Below, piece after piece: positions 5,818-6,609 of a stretch of 6,609 bases of DNA (its first letter is position 1; every line of letters starts with the position of its first letter). The stretch covers positions 1 to 6,609 of the forward strand of contig JAFGPH010000080.1 of the NCBI GenBank assembly GCA_016926135.1, in the 5' to 3' direction. The notes beneath the pieces were generated by a model. The model was not told the origin of the DNA, ran no database searches, and was given only the letters and a program-made list of their open reading frames with translations. A program made the position numbers and the translations under genes. The DNA is from Deltaproteobacteria bacterium (GTDB lineage: Bacteria; Desulfobacterota; DSM-4660; Desulfatiglandales; HGW-15).

Positions 5818-6609
5818 CTAGATGTGGAACTCCGCCACGTCCCCATCCTGGAGCACATAGTCCCGCTGGACCATCTGGCCTTCGTAGACCGCCTTTCCCC
5901 AGATCCGGGCATACTTGAGCTTCTGCTGGAAATCCTTGTGGACCTTGACGGCCAGGTCCTCCAGGGTGCTCTCACGGGGAAGCACGAAGGGCGCCGTGAA
6001 GTCCGGATCCTTGCCCCGGGCCCGGGTGTAGACCCTGATGATATTCGAGAGTTCGTAGATTTTCTCGACGAGGGCATGGACGTTGCGCTTCTCCCTCGCA
6101 GAGATCCCCAAGCCCGGGAAGGTCAACTCGGCGAGTTCGAGGAACACATGGTAATCTTTATCATCTTCATCGCTGTCCACCTTGTTCACCGCCGCAATGA
6201 CCTTCTTGATGAAGGGCGGCTTACGGAGATCCTCGGGAACAGGCGTGCTTTCGGGAAAGACGCGCCACTCCGCCAGCATGGAGAGCACCTCCTCCAGTTG
6301 CTCCAGGGGGTCGGCATGCAGGTCCACCAGGATGACCAGCATGTCCGCCCGGCGCAGCAGATCGGGAAGGTAGGGGTCCGTGTACTCCCTTGTGAGAGGA
6401 GGTGTGTCGATAAGCTGGAACTGGATGTTCTCAAAGTTGGCCATGCCCGGGGTGGGCTTCCACGTGGAATGAGGAAAGTCGGCGATCTCGGGCGTGGCGT
6501 TGGTCAGGGCCGCTACCAGTGATGATTTGCCGGAATTGGGTGGGCCGATCACGGCGATCTGCCCGGCCCCCTCCCTGGCGATGGAATAGGCGGTCTCCCT
6601 CCGGGAGCC
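5818..6609 (-). CDS. DRG/Obg-like GTPase with C-terminal TGS domain (partial, N-terminus off the edge)
   Basis: The visible 263 residues are most of a TRAFAC-class GTPase of the DRG (COG1163-like) type; the reading frame continues through the right edge of the window. The segment REGAGQIAVIGPPNSGKS leads into the P-loop (G1, visible residues 22-29). Then come G2 (FPHST, Thr49), G3 (DTPP, 68-71), G4 (NKVD, 142-145), G5 (Ser170-Ala171) and a TGS domain (about 210-263) ending EGQMVQRDYVLQDGDVAEFHI-like, as in DRG proteins. Relatives bind GTP and often associate with ribosomes or RNA, but the role of bacterial members is unclear. G3 has Pro where most GTPases have Gly (DxxG). The GTG at 6552 is an internal valine (IAVIGPP), not a start, since the conserved sequence runs upstream of it. 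The stop is 7 bp from the stop of the receiver-PFK gene. Confidence 0.92.
   Translation of the reverse strand, partial: GSRRETAYSIAREGAGQIAVIGPPNSGKSSLVAALTNATPEIADFPHSTWKPTPGMANFENIQFQLIDTPPLTREYTDPYLPDLLRRADMLVILVDLHADPLEQLEEVLSMLAEWRVFPESTPVPEDLRKPPFIKKVIAAVNKVDSDEDDKDYHVFLELAELTFPGLGISAREKRNVHALVEKIYELSNIIRVYTRARGKDPDFTAPFVLPRESTLEDLAVKVHKDFQQKLKYARIWGKAVYEGQMVQRDYVLQDGDVAEFHI

Noticed and set aside
4290..6077. A 595-residue open frame on the minus strand opposite the receiver-PFK gene
   Set aside because: It overlaps two strongly motif-supported genes, and its translation has no recognisable domain. Long antisense frames are common in high-GC coding DNA.
5818..6552. The GTG at 6552 as the start of the GTPase
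   Set aside because: In-frame sequence upstream (AREGAGQIA) is the conserved lead-in to the P-loop, so the gene continues past the window edge.

Overview
The window reads as a high-GC bacterial chromosome segment, most plausibly from an anaerobic member of the Desulfobacterota (old Deltaproteobacteria) or a similar lineage. This is an inference from gene content: a flavoprotein loaded with iron-sulfur clusters, a DRG-like TGS GTPase, and heptameric CCTTGAA/CCTTGCA-type repeats between genes. No marker gene fixes the taxon. There are no RNA genes, insertion sequences or CRISPR arrays.

Layout, left to right. Positions 1-145 hold no supportable gene. A large minus-strand gene (146-2224) encodes a multidomain FAD/NAD(P) oxidoreductase with an N-terminal [2Fe-2S] domain, a two-cluster 4Fe-4S ferredoxin domain and a C-terminal BFD-type [2Fe-2S] domain. 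A 287-bp divergent intergenic region follows, with a very good plus-strand sigma70-type promoter and a hairpin-rich leader. It leads into an unrecognised four-helix membrane protein (2512-3303, plus). That gene converges, with an 11-bp gap, on a membrane-anchored alpha/beta hydrolase (3315-4145, minus). A second divergent region (4146-4334) carries a promoter candidate for each direction. On its plus side lies a fusion of a response-regulator receiver domain to a 6-phosphofructokinase-family domain (4335-5810). That gene converges, with a 7-bp gap, on a DRG/Obg-like GTPase with a C-terminal TGS domain (5818 to the right edge, minus), whose N-terminus lies outside the window.

Strands alternate gene by gene, so each gene is probably its own transcription unit, and nothing ties the five into one pathway. 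The standout is the receiver-PFK fusion. Its receiver has lost the phospho-acceptor Asp, the switch Thr, the conserved Lys and one acidic-pair residue. Its kinase domain keeps the catalytic TID(x)D aspartates but has Asn in the usual GGDGT loop. It looks like a phosphorylation-independent pseudo-receiver tethered to a divergent, perhaps re-purposed, phosphofructokinase.
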